A model generated the notes under the pieces. The model saw only the letters and a program-made list of their open reading frames with translations. It was not told where the DNA came from and made no database searches. 64,000 bases of DNA, taken from the NCBI GenBank assembly GCA_022843585.1, contig JALHNJ010000002.1, positions 124,001 to 188,000 on the forward strand, written 5' to 3'. This stretch comes from Chitinophagaceae bacterium. Lineage in GTDB: Bacteria; Bacteroidota; Bacteroidia; Chitinophagales; Chitinophagaceae. Of this stretch, positions 27,638 to 36,878 are shown one piece after another. The stretch's first letter is position 1; every line of letters begins with the position of its first letter. The position numbers were made by a program, and so were the translations under genes.

Positions 27638-30600
27638 TTATTGACAAATTTCTACGGTACAAAAGCCAAGGGTCGGATACTCATTAGCCCCACTGGTAGT
27701 TCCATCACTAAAGCAATAAGCCGACGTACAGTAATATTGCCACCACACCGGAATATTTCCATTCTCATCGGGATCACCAAACATTCGCACCCTTCTTGTA
27801 CTAATGATTTTTAACACCCCAGTTTCACAAACACCATTCACACATTTTTTATCAACGCCGGTGCAATTGCCGCTGTTACAATTGGAGGGTGGCGGACAGG
27901 CCGTTGGATTATAAACAGAAATCGTTCTGGGATTGCCATAGGTGGAACTACAGGGGTTCATATCCACTTGTGGTTGTGATTGATACCCAGTATTATTGCC
28001 ATTTTCAAGTATACAGGTAGCTGTTCCGGTATTCTGCCAATCTGCAGTTGTGGGTTGTCCGGTGCAGGGATCAACAGAAGTGCAATTTTCCGTTTGTCCA
28101 TGATAGTTATAACAGATCTTCTTTAGTATTTTATTATCATGATCTCTTACCAGTATCAAACGGTTGAGCCCGTCATATTCATAAAATGTTTTTCGGCCCC
28201 GTGGATCTGTTGCTGATGAAACACCAATTTGAGGCTTGTAAGTATAGGTTGTTACAAATGCATTCGCAAGGCTTCTCAGCTTATTTAACTCCGTTTGTAA
28301 GGCAATTTCGCTGCCCGGGTTATCGAGTACTGTTTGTAATATGCCGCTTCCGAGTGCTTGTGCATGAGTCTTACCCACCACCTTCGCTACCGGGTATCTT
28401 TTATTATAGCCCCAGAAATAGCTGGTGACAATATCGTTGGTTTTTGATTCTTCCTGCAGGTTAAAGTCGCTGGTATAACTCATAGTTGCAGCCAGCCGAT
28501 AATTGCTGTTCATAGTAAAATTAGAACCACAAATTGAAGAGGCAGTTACGGAGGTAACTAATGGCTGCGCTTGCAGGAAATAAATATTAACCGGGTTGCC
28601 CAGCCGGTAGTTGGTCAGTTGCCCATTTATATAACGACGATTATTACCATTATTATCCTCCCGGTATTGAAGCTTTTCTACCGGTAAACTCTTCATATTG
28701 ACAAAAAACATTTCCAGGATATTGGAGCTAATGGTCCCTGGTGAAGGAAAACCTCCGCATCCATTGGTGTAGTCCGCCACATATTTAACAGAAGAAAATA
28801 TTTTATCCCCGGTTGAATTGGTTTCTTCAATAAGTGTTGGATAGGAATGCAACGGGTTATTATAAGTAAATTCCTTGGTAGTGGTTAAATAGTTATTGGA
28901 TATTTCATCATACTGTTTTACCGTTTGCTCCATCAGCAAGCTTTGCTGTTCGTTGATAAAGTGATCATCATTGAAATATTGAGTATGAATAGCTGCGGGA
29001 GTACCCGGCAGACAACCTGCCTGGGAGCTACCGCAGGTTACAGGATCAAAATAAGCATGCCCGGTGGTAGTATTGCAAACAGCCTTCCGGCTATCTTGTT
29101 CTTGTCTGGGCTTTAGCTTTCGGTGCAATATATAATTTCCGAGTACTGGTTGATAAGAATTAACAGTTTCCTGCAAAAGCTTATTGGCAGGTCCATAGAT
29201 CTTTTGCGATTTCAAATTGCCATTACCGAGATCATCATCCACTTCCTGGAAAGAAATAATTTCATATTCATAAACTGTTTTTCCAAGCGGGGTGCCACTA
29301 ACCAGGTCTTTTTGATACTCCGTCACCTGTTCATATCCTACATGACTACCCTGTACTGATCCCAGGCCGAAAACAGAATTGGCACTGATGGTCATGGTAT
29401 ACCTGGTATCTACAAGCGTATTACAACCACTATAATTTATAAAAGTGGAGTAAGTCTCATAAGTGGGATTTGCCTTAAATAGTCCGCTAGGATTACCATT
29501 CTTCAAATACTCAAAACTTCTTACAGTAGCTTTCTGGTTGGTAGAAAAATAATCAGTTATTTCCTGGATACGCAAACCACCGGTAGTAGTATACCCTCCG
29601 CTTGTGTTCCATATTTTTCCCTCATGCTCTTCAAAGGTGAATGTTGTGAAACCACCCGTTGGATACACAATTTTTTCGATCATGGTCATGGAAGCCGCTG
29701 CTTCATTTGGCTCCCTGTTAGCTCCCTCACCCCTTGGATTTTGAAAAACTTGTAATGAATAATGCGTTTGTGATGCGTCGACCGGGACATTGGGTATCAA
29801 CGAGGGCGAGCCGGCAAATATGTTTGTCTGGTTATTAAAATAGCCCCAATGATCCAGCGATGAAGTATAACGGGGAGGCATGGTTGCATTTTCATCCTTG
29901 TAAGAAATATCATAAGGCGGTTTATTGGGGGCGGTGCTGTTGAGGGAAATTTCCTGGACCGTTTTTAATTTTAATCGCTTATGACCTTGCGTAGCTGATT
30001 GATTGGCTCCAAAATAGCCATAGCCCAATTCCATATGCTTTACCAGCACCGGGCTGCCACTACCGTTTTCGTAAAGTTTTATCCTTTTCAGTAATCGTTC
30101 TCCGTTGAAATTTTGTGTACCCAGGTCCTGGCGCTGGTTCACTTCTGATTCAAACACGACAGAACCTACAAGCACACCGTTTCTTTTTAACTTGGCTTCC
30201 TTTAAGTATTTTCTTTTAATCTGGATATTGGGTGGTTGAATATAAGTGGGATCAGAGTCTTGCGTCGAAGTTTCCCAATAAAGTGACCCATCATTGGTTA
30301 CAAAATAAGCAACAGATTTGTTAGAAAGTGGATTACTGTTGGTGACATGATAATGTTCACTGGTGTAGTATTCAAAGAGAAGTTCTTCTGTACCGTCTGC
30401 TGTAACCGCCCGGGTAAGATACCATGCAGAGGTAAAGTCTTGCATACCTTGCATAGTGGGTCCATCTTGATCATCAGTGGGTATAATTTTTGTCTTTTCC
30501 AACTCCATGAATTCATACCGCATCCCATCATCATCTACTATTGTAATAATAAAGTCATTGTTAAGTGTACCCGAGGTGATAATTTCTATCAAGTTTTTTT

Positions 30601-31165
30601 CTTTCTTGAAAATGTTGCCATTGGGTTGAATCAGGAACTTGCCGCTCTTGCCCATGAAATTATAATAATACATGTCCGGCTCAGTTTCCTTCAGCTTATC
30701 TCTTATTTCGCCAAAATAGGTTTGCTTGTCAACTTCATTACTTGGAAGAGGCGTTAATAAAGGTGAAGGACCACTCGTGAAATAGGATCCGGAAATATCT
30801 GCATTGCCCTGTGCACTGCGGGTAACAACTCCCCCCGCATTTAATGACCAGCCAAGTCCCGTCCAGGTAGCTAGATCCTCAGGCTTGAATCCACTTGAAT
30901 TATAACTTAATGTAACCGGTAATGAAAGACGGTTTCCCTTGAGTTCTACCAGGGGTACGCTGATGTTTGGTGTGCCTGTAAACAAACTTACCGGTACATT
31001 TCCATACTGACCTAATGCCGCAGCTTCCGGCGAAGGCGGGATCACCTGCTTTGCATGAAACTGCATTCGGGCAATTTCAACATTCATGGTTGAATTACCG
31101 GGCTGTGCGTTTGAAACATTTACCAAAAAGAAAGCTAAGAATCCCAGGAATAATCTTTGTCTCAT
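27638..31165 (-). CDS. YD/RHS-like secreted surface protein
   Basis: 1175 residues. A signal peptide (about 1-20) precedes a conserved Bacteroidota N-terminus (AAALGQYGNVPVSLFTGTP, LSLPVTLSYNSSGFKP, ATWTGLGWSLNAGG), a beta-rich body and at least one clear YD repeat (DPRGRKTFYEYDGLNRLI, about residue 985). The last ~170 residues are rich in Cys (CTGQPTTADW, NCNSGNCTGVDKKCVNGVC) and probably disulfide-bonded. Proteins of this type commonly precede an RHS gene in this phylum and may form the N-terminal half of a split RHS cage or an adhesin. It has no toxin-like C-terminus. Confidence 0.82.
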   Translation of the reverse strand: MRQRLFLGFLAFFLVNVSNAQPGNSTMNVEIARMQFHAKQVIPPSPEAAALGQYGNVPVSLFTGTPNISVPLVELKGNRLSLPVTLSYNSSGFKPEDLATWTGLGWSLNAGGVVTRSAQGNADISGSYFTSGPSPLLTPLPSNEVDKQTYFGEIRDKLKETEPDMYYYNFMGKSGKFLIQPNGNIFKKEKNLIEIITSGTLNNDFIITIVDDDGMRYEFMELEKTKIIPTDDQDGPTMQGMQDFTSAWYLTRAVTADGTEELLFEYYTSEHYHVTNSNPLSNKSVAYFVTNDGSLYWETSTQDSDPTYIQPPNIQIKRKYLKEAKLKRNGVLVGSVVFESEVNQRQDLGTQNFNGERLLKRIKLYENGSGSPVLVKHMELGYGYFGANQSATQGHKRLKLKTVQEISLNSTAPNKPPYDISYKDENATMPPRYTSSLDHWGYFNNQTNIFAGSPSLIPNVPVDASQTHYSLQVFQNPRGEGANREPNEAAASMTMIEKIVYPTGGFTTFTFEEHEGKIWNTSGGYTTTGGLRIQEITDYFSTNQKATVRSFEYLKNGNPSGLFKANPTYETYSTFINYSGCNTLVDTRYTMTISANSVFGLGSVQGSHVGYEQVTEYQKDLVSGTPLGKTVYEYEIISFQEVDDDLGNGNLKSQKIYGPANKLLQETVNSYQPVLGNYILHRKLKPRQEQDSRKAVCNTTTGHAYFDPVTCGSSQAGCLPGTPAAIHTQYFNDDHFINEQQSLLMEQTVKQYDEISNNYLTTTKEFTYNNPLHSYPTLIEETNSTGDKIFSSVKYVADYTNGCGGFPSPGTISSNILEMFFVNMKSLPVEKLQYREDNNGNNRRYINGQLTNYRLGNPVNIYFLQAQPLVTSVTASSICGSNFTMNSNYRLAATMSYTSDFNLQEESKTNDIVTSYFWGYNKRYPVAKVVGKTHAQALGSGILQTVLDNPGSEIALQTELNKLRSLANAFVTTYTYKPQIGVSSATDPRGRKTFYEYDGLNRLILVRDHDNKILKKICYNYHGQTENCTSVDPCTGQPTTADWQNTGTATCILENGNNTGYQSQPQVDMNPCSSTYGNPRTISVYNPTACPPPSNCNSGNCTGVDKKCVNGVCETGVLKIISTRRVRMFGDPDENGNIPVWWQYYCTSAYCFSDGTTSGANEYPTLGFCTVEICQ

Positions 31166-31200
31166 CAGATATTTATTTATAAGAAAAACCTTTTTTTAGT

Positions 31201-32646
31201 TTAAAAGCTATAACCAACTCTGAAAACAATCGGCTGTGTCACCGGCACCTGCCGGTAACTCATAAAATCCCAGAGTAATTTGATATTCGTTTTCTTGAAC
31301 AATTTCGTTTTCATTGAAATAACTTTACTTACACCGATCAATCCACTTTGCTGCCAGGCAGTAAAATCCTGTAATTGTTCAACCCGGTTAAAAGCACTCC
31401 GGTAATTCATTTCATATCCGCCACTGATCCAGAAACTGCCTTTCAATTTATAATCAACAAAACTTCTCAGCCCCACACCTTCCGAAGTAACTTTGATTCG
31501 CTGCCAGCCCTGCCCCAATCCCATTTTGATACTGCTGCCTACCCCGATGATACTTTTATCATTTAATTTATAACCAACGGATAAAGCAATATCACTGGTT
31601 ACCGGGAAAAAATTACTGGCCTTTTGTGTCTGGATATTTGTTCCGTATTCTAATCGTTCCAAAAATGATTTGGTTTTCTGATTATTCGGTTTGAAATCCG
31701 GCAACTCATCATTACTGCTGCTGCCGCCAGCTTTCATAATTTTATCTTTTAGCATACTTAGCTGAGCTTGTGCTTCATTTACATTTTGGCGAAACTGTTC
31801 CATCCCATTAGGTCCTGCACTTTGTAGTTGTTGTTGGATTAAATTATTGACCTGGGTTCTTGTTTGCAATCCGGCAAGACTTGCCATATTGAGAGGTTCA
31901 TCTGGATTACCCGGCATGCGGAACAGACTTGCGAGCATACTATTCCTCGCAAAGAAATTTTTCCAAACCTTCGTTTTACTTAACAGTTCTAACGCTTTCT
32001 TTTCAATTTTCTTCGGGTCCTTTAATATTTCCTTATACTCTTTAACTTGCGCTGAATAATAATATACTTCCTTATTAATTTTCTTGAGTTGTTTCACCAT
32101 CCCTAACTTTTCCAGTTGCACCTTCAACTGTTCTTTTCTTTCTTTTATGAATTTTTTGATCTCTTCTGCCTGCTGGAATTTATCCTTCAACGATTCGGTC
32201 TTTGCCAGTGCACCAGTAACCTTACCACCAATACCACTTTGCTGTAAAAATTTTAGTGAAGTAGATAGCGAATCTAAGTTGGGGATATATTGTTTGGCCT
32301 GGCTGATGATCGCCGGATTTGTCAATTTCGATTTTAACCCGGAATATTTATCTTTAATTTCATCCAGCTTCATCTTCGCCATCAGGGAATCCTTACCACC
32401 CAGTAATTTTTTATAAATTTTCTCTTCCTTCCTTTGTAAACTATTCAGCGTTTGCATACTCTTCTCCACCAATTGCTTTTCGAGTTTATCCGCCTTCGCA
32501 GAAATTGTTGCCGCTAATTTTTGCGGATCGATCTTATGCAGGATGGTATCTATATTGGTTTGAGAAAATAATATAGGAGAGAAAAACAGCAGTATACAGA
32601 TCAATACAAGAGGTCGCAATAAAAACGTTCGTTTTGGTTGGGGCAT
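31201..32646 (-). CDS. Outer-membrane protein with coiled-coil periplasmic region
   Basis: 481 residues. A signal peptide (about 8-29) is followed by ~300 residues rich in Lys, Glu and Leu (long helices such as LEKQLVEKSMQTLNSLQRKEEK). The last ~170 residues alternate like a small beta barrel (DIALSVGYKLNDKSIIGVG, FWISGGYEMNYRSAF) and end in the aromatic RVGYSF typical of outer-membrane proteins. It is the first gene of the RHS operon, 35 bp before the YD protein. An export or anchoring role for the RHS proteins is inferred. No family name is assigned. Confidence 0.68.
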   Translation of the reverse strand: MPQPKRTFLLRPLVLICILLFFSPILFSQTNIDTILHKIDPQKLAATISAKADKLEKQLVEKSMQTLNSLQRKEEKIYKKLLGGKDSLMAKMKLDEIKDKYSGLKSKLTNPAIISQAKQYIPNLDSLSTSLKFLQQSGIGGKVTGALAKTESLKDKFQQAEEIKKFIKERKEQLKVQLEKLGMVKQLKKINKEVYYYSAQVKEYKEILKDPKKIEKKALELLSKTKVWKNFFARNSMLASLFRMPGNPDEPLNMASLAGLQTRTQVNNLIQQQLQSAGPNGMEQFRQNVNEAQAQLSMLKDKIMKAGGSSSNDELPDFKPNNQKTKSFLERLEYGTNIQTQKASNFFPVTSDIALSVGYKLNDKSIIGVGSSIKMGLGQGWQRIKVTSEGVGLRSFVDYKLKGSFWISGGYEMNYRSAFNRVEQLQDFTAWQQSGLIGVSKVISMKTKLFKKTNIKLLWDFMSYRQVPVTQPIVFRVGYSF

Positions 32647-33061
32647 AGAATGCTTAATGACTTATAAAACAACACAGCAGCAATTTTCGCTGCATGTAAA
32701 AAATTATTCCTTTAAAAATTAAACATAAACCCAACCCGTAAATAAAACAATACCACTTTGTGGTATAACAAAAAATTCATATTAGGGGTATCTGCTTATT
32801 TTAGAATATTCCTTACTGTTACAAGGGGGACAATTTATTTTTTTCAAATCGGGTAAGGCTGCAATTTTGAAAATTTCAAATGCAGTCTGTACTAATTCAC
32901 ATCAAGGTGGAAAAGAAAAAATGAAAGGGGTCACAGTTGTTCCGTATTTCTACGGTCATGGAATGCAATAAATAAAGTGTAGAATGAAAACACACTCAAA
33001 CAAAAGTTGAGCTGATCTAGGTTGGATTTATTCGAAGATCCAAAAACACTAAGCCATTATA
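32647..33061. other. Intergenic region upstream of the RHS operon
   Basis: 415 bp holding palindrome B at 32749-32767 and presumably the RHS operon promoter. No other gene or strong terminator is seen. Confidence 0.4.
32749..32767. promoter_or_regulatory. Palindrome B (AATACCAC-type inverted repeat)
   Basis: AATACCAC-TTT-GTGGTATA has seven perfect pairs plus an unmatched outer base. It lies 103 bp upstream of the first gene of the RHS operon. It matches palindromes A and C in sequence and in position relative to a leftward gene. Confidence 0.45.
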
Positions 33062-35362
33062 TTACCGTATAAGCAATACGGTTCCTTTGCGCATCTTCGA
33101 TTGAGGATCATTTAATTCCTTATACCTGACCAGGTAGATATATACACCGGTGGGCATGTCGCTGCCATTTAACTTCCCGTTCCAGCCTGTATTTTTATTT
33201 TGAGTTGCAAACACAAGCTGACCTGCCCTGTCAAAAACCCTCATGTCAAATTCAGTGATCAGTTCCCCGCCTCCAATTTGAAAAAGATCGTTTCTCCCAT
33301 TATTGTTTGGCGTAAATCCGGTGGGAATATAAAGTTTGCATGTTCCATTGAATACAGTGATACTATCACTTGCACTTCCGCAATTATTCATTATTTCAAC
33401 ATGATAGATACCCGTTTTATTTGTCGTATAGGTAGGGCTAGTTGAGCCATCTTGCCAGGTATAATTAGTCCCTTGATAATTCGGGTTTAGTTGCAAGGGA
33501 ACTCCTGGGCAGAGGTATTGATCAGGCCCTAAGGTAAATTGGGGTTTATATCCATTGGTTATAACAATGGTATCTGCTTTCTTGCATCCGTTCAGGTCTA
33601 CTTGAACCCAATATTTGCCTCCGCCGTTCACCGTAAAATATTGCTGTGTACTATTATCCTGCCAGCGAAACTCGGAGCCCGCATTTTTTGCATCCAGTTG
33701 TAAACTTTGCCCAATACATAAAACAGAATCCCTGCCGAGGTCAACAAAAGGCACTGGTTTTGCAATTAAAAGTATAGAATCTCTTTTTATACAACTATTA
33801 CTGTTGCTGCTTACCTGTACCCAGTGAATTCCCGGAACGGCAGTACTAAGCGTTGGCATCGTACTGCCATCATCCCATAAAAATGAATTAGCATTTCCGG
33901 ATTGCGGATTTAAAAGCACAGTACTATTCTCACAAAAATTTTGGTCTTGTCCAAGGTCAACTGTTAGACCTCCGATATTAATATTTTTGGTAGCAGTATC
34001 ATTCCCACAAATGCCATAAGTTATCAGTTTAACAGTATACAAACCTGCGCTGGCATAAGTATGGGTGGCATTCGCCTGGGTGGAACTATTCAGTGAGCCA
34101 GATGCCGGATCACCAAAATCCCATAATACAGCATTAATATCGCCGGTCATAACATAGTCGAAATTTATGGGCGAATTAGTACAGAGACCCGTTGAATTAA
34201 ATGCTAAAGAATCCCTGGTACTAAAATCATTAATGGCATTATTAAGTCCAAACATGCCTTTCCTTGGCAAGCTAAAGCCCACACTCACAAAATTACAGCC
34301 GGTACCAGCAATTTCAGGAGAATGGATAACCGATAAATAGGCCTTCTCGTATTGGCTCATGTAAATTTTCTTATCCGGTCCTCTTTGCATGATGCCCAGT
34401 TCTGTATGTGTATCATAGCGGTGAAGTTGTATCTTAGAATTGATGATATCCGTCATCGTAGGTAAAGAAAGGTCGTATTGAAAAACACCGGACAAACGCT
34501 GCATAGCTGCATCATCCCAATAACTGCTAATTCCCAGGTAAAGTTTGGAAGAATTGGCAGAGAACTCTGCTGAGTAATGCGCTGCGTTGGCATTTCCAAA
34601 TATTTCAACCCCGTTCGAGAGTTGCCCTGTTTGATTATTAAAATCAAATAATTCTGACCCGGTAGAAAGTTGCTGGGCTATCACTTTTTTCCCATCGGGA
34701 GAACTCTTCAAAACGCCGGCCATTACGTAATTGCCATAAGGTATAACACTACCGACATTGCTAATAACGGGAGTCATGTTCACACCGGTATCCGAAGCAA
34801 GAAAACTATAAAAAGCATTGGAGCCGATCTTATGCGTAACAATCCAATAGTCCTTTTTATTACAATGACGTATGGCTGTTATCTTTTCCGAAGTGGTGCC
34901 TACCAGTTGTATGTTCTTTTTTGTAACGGCTCCATACCCGTTGTTTAATGACATATCAACGATGGAATAACTCAGACCATTCGGCCCGGATTCTTCATCT
35001 GCGGTAAAAATATAATACTCTTTTTCATTAGCCGTTTTTGGAACAATAAGGCAGGATTGTGTAGAACTGGCATAACCACCGTATAAGGCAACACCATTCG
35101 GCATAATGTCGTGCTTCCGGTCCCAGACCAGGTAACCATCTGAATAAAAAAGTAATTGCCCATTTTTATCAGAAACAGTACTGCCTCCCTCCATTCGCTG
35201 ATGTTTCCCGCCCGGTATATTAACAGGGCTTCCGGATGAAAAGCTAATACCATTACCACTGGCAAAAAACCAATGGTTATTTTGCGGTTGAGCAGCAACA
35301 ACCGTGAAAAACAAAACTAGGAAAATTGTATGGGTGGCTTTTTTTTGTATTGCAGTTTTCAT
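33062..35362 (-). CDS. PKD-domain protein with T9SS type-B (gliding-motility) sorting domain
   Basis: 766 residues. After a signal peptide (about 1-24) comes a ~370-residue WD/beta-propeller-like region (NGQLLFYSDGYLVWDR, ADEESGPNGLSYSIVDM). A PKD domain follows (VLWDFGDPASGSLNSS...HTYASAGLYTVKLI), then three repeated Ig-like modules around VDLGQDQNFC, VDLGRDSVLC and FTLGPDQYLC. The end is a type-B sorting signal (IPTGFTPNNNGRNDLFQIGG ... GWNGKLNGSDMPTGVYIYLVRY). It should be secreted by the type IX system, whose machinery lies outside this window. Function beyond surface display is unknown. Confidence 0.93.
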   Translation of the reverse strand: MKTAIQKKATHTIFLVLFFTVVAAQPQNNHWFFASGNGISFSSGSPVNIPGGKHQRMEGGSTVSDKNGQLLFYSDGYLVWDRKHDIMPNGVALYGGYASSTQSCLIVPKTANEKEYYIFTADEESGPNGLSYSIVDMSLNNGYGAVTKKNIQLVGTTSEKITAIRHCNKKDYWIVTHKIGSNAFYSFLASDTGVNMTPVISNVGSVIPYGNYVMAGVLKSSPDGKKVIAQQLSTGSELFDFNNQTGQLSNGVEIFGNANAAHYSAEFSANSSKLYLGISSYWDDAAMQRLSGVFQYDLSLPTMTDIINSKIQLHRYDTHTELGIMQRGPDKKIYMSQYEKAYLSVIHSPEIAGTGCNFVSVGFSLPRKGMFGLNNAINDFSTRDSLAFNSTGLCTNSPINFDYVMTGDINAVLWDFGDPASGSLNSSTQANATHTYASAGLYTVKLITYGICGNDTATKNINIGGLTVDLGQDQNFCENSTVLLNPQSGNANSFLWDDGSTMPTLSTAVPGIHWVQVSSNSNSCIKRDSILLIAKPVPFVDLGRDSVLCIGQSLQLDAKNAGSEFRWQDNSTQQYFTVNGGGKYWVQVDLNGCKKADTIVITNGYKPQFTLGPDQYLCPGVPLQLNPNYQGTNYTWQDGSTSPTYTTNKTGIYHVEIMNNCGSASDSITVFNGTCKLYIPTGFTPNNNGRNDLFQIGGGELITEFDMRVFDRAGQLVFATQNKNTGWNGKLNGSDMPTGVYIYLVRYKELNDPQSKMRKGTVLLIR

Positions 35363-35563
35363 TTGACGAATTAAAATTCACACTTATTTGCGGCCGGTCA
35401 GTTGCCCTGACTTTTTACAAACCCGGTGCAAATATAATCCGTAAAAGTAATCTTACTTCCTTCTGAACACTAATCCCTTGCACTACTAAAAAGTCTTGTG
35501 ACTTTACTACTTTACCCACTTCTACAGTATTATACTAATCATGCTATTGTCAATAGAACGCAT

Positions 35564-36589
35564 TCATTCATCTTCCGAAATTTCACTTTCCCTGTTATAG
35601 CCCGTCTTTTCTTCCCGCCAGTCGAGCGGTGTCATTCCATAGCGTTTACGGAAAGCCGTAATAAACCCAGCCACTGTTTCATAGCCAGTCTCTAAGGCAA
35701 TTTCTTTAATTGGTTTCACCGTTGACTCTAACAATAACTTCGCATGTTCCATTCGTTTACTCAGCAACCGGCCGAAGATTCCCAATTTAAAGATCTCCCG
35801 GAAACCTTTTTTTAATTTAAAAGAATTGGTTCCTACTCTTGACGATATCTCTTCGATCGAGTAATGTTCGGACAAGTCTTCCGAGAGTAAGGCATCGGCA
35901 CGATACACGGTAGCGATATCCTCATCACTCAATGTGGTTGGTAATGCGACCCGGGCCGCGGTAAGGTGAATAAAGAATAAATCCCGCAACAAGGTTTGAT
36001 AATAGAGCGGATGCAATTTCGCATCATAAGGATTATGCAATGCGTCATGTATAACCTTGCTCATTTGTTCCGGCATGGGTAAGGGACCCGGCGTAAATTT
36101 GAAGTTATCCATGCCAAATTCTCTGATGAGTTCATTAGGATAATAGGAAACAAAATAATGACAGTCCCTCCCCTTCTTGCCATGAATAAGAAATTGTTCC
36201 TCCCTCGTTAATTGATAATGCCCGGCACGCAGCTTCGTTCTTTCACCCGCCATATTCTCTGTGACCAGTTCACCATTGAGTACAGCTTCCAGGCGCAGGC
36301 ATTGCTCTCTTTCTCTAACACCCGGGCTTTGTCGTCTGAAAAAATTAAAGATGCGAAAAGCAGCATGATACAAAGGTCGCTGCCATTCCTGCAATGTAAT
36401 GTTGAGGGCATTGCTCGTTGCCACCAGCATGGGCGTTCCCGCCAGGCGGTTTCCCCGGTACTTGCGGGTGCTGACCGACTGGAAGTTGTAGGGAACCCTA
36501 TCTTCATTGACCCAATCTGGTGGCATAAGTGGTGGCTGCGGTTTAACTCCCGGTAAATGTAAAAAAATGTACGAATTTTCATTTATCAA
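35564..36589 (-). CDS. AraC-family transcriptional regulator
   Basis: 341 residues. The C-terminal AraC domain shows YSIEEISSRVGTNSFKLKKGFREIF for the first HTH and IKEIALETGYETVAGFITAFRKRYGMTPLDWR for the second. The N-terminal ~230 residues resemble an effector-binding region with no named family. Palindrome C lies 90 bp upstream of its start, so it may regulate itself (inference). It is divergent from the S8 protease operon, with 289 bp between start codons, and could also control that operon. Confidence 0.9.
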   Translation of the reverse strand: MINENSYIFLHLPGVKPQPPLMPPDWVNEDRVPYNFQSVSTRKYRGNRLAGTPMLVATSNALNITLQEWQRPLYHAAFRIFNFFRRQSPGVREREQCLRLEAVLNGELVTENMAGERTKLRAGHYQLTREEQFLIHGKKGRDCHYFVSYYPNELIREFGMDNFKFTPGPLPMPEQMSKVIHDALHNPYDAKLHPLYYQTLLRDLFFIHLTAARVALPTTLSDEDIATVYRADALLSEDLSEHYSIEEISSRVGTNSFKLKKGFREIFKLGIFGRLLSKRMEHAKLLLESTVKPIKEIALETGYETVAGFITAFRKRYGMTPLDWREEKTGYNRESEISEDE

Positions 36590-36678
36590 ACGGGATTAAA
36601 AATTTGGGTGGTTGATTGGATTGTAAATAGTGTACTTGTTTTTCCTCCCTGAATTCCTTTCCCGTCAGGATTGACCAA

Positions 36679-36698
36679 AATACCACCAAAGTGGTATT
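36679..36698. promoter_or_regulatory. Palindrome C (AATACCAC-type inverted repeat)
   Basis: AATACCAC-CAAA-GTGGTATT has perfect 8-bp arms and is the best copy of the motif. On the plus strand it is followed by TTTTTT and could form a hairpin terminator, but no rightward gene ends before it. It sits 90 bp upstream of the AraC gene and 180 bp upstream of the S8 protease gene. Confidence 0.5.
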
Positions 36699-36833
36699 TT
36701 TTTCTATTATTTCTAGCCTTACTTTTAGATACCTTATTTAGGAAGGTAGCATAAAACTAGTTTTTGATTTTCACTTTCTTTCCCGATCCCTCCCTCAAAA
36801 ACAAAATACTATATACGGGCAAAATGTTTTTGA

Positions 36834-36856
36834 ATGCATAATAAAATATTATGCAT
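36834..36856. promoter_or_regulatory. Palindromic operator before the S8 protease operon
   Basis: ATGCATAATA-AAA-TATTATGCAT has perfect 10-bp arms around a 3-nt spacer and ends 22 bp before the protease start codon. The position suits a repressor operator overlapping the promoter or the 5' leader. No copy was noticed elsewhere in the window. Confidence 0.6.
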
Positions 36857-36878
36857 CTATCTTGAATAAAATAATCAA

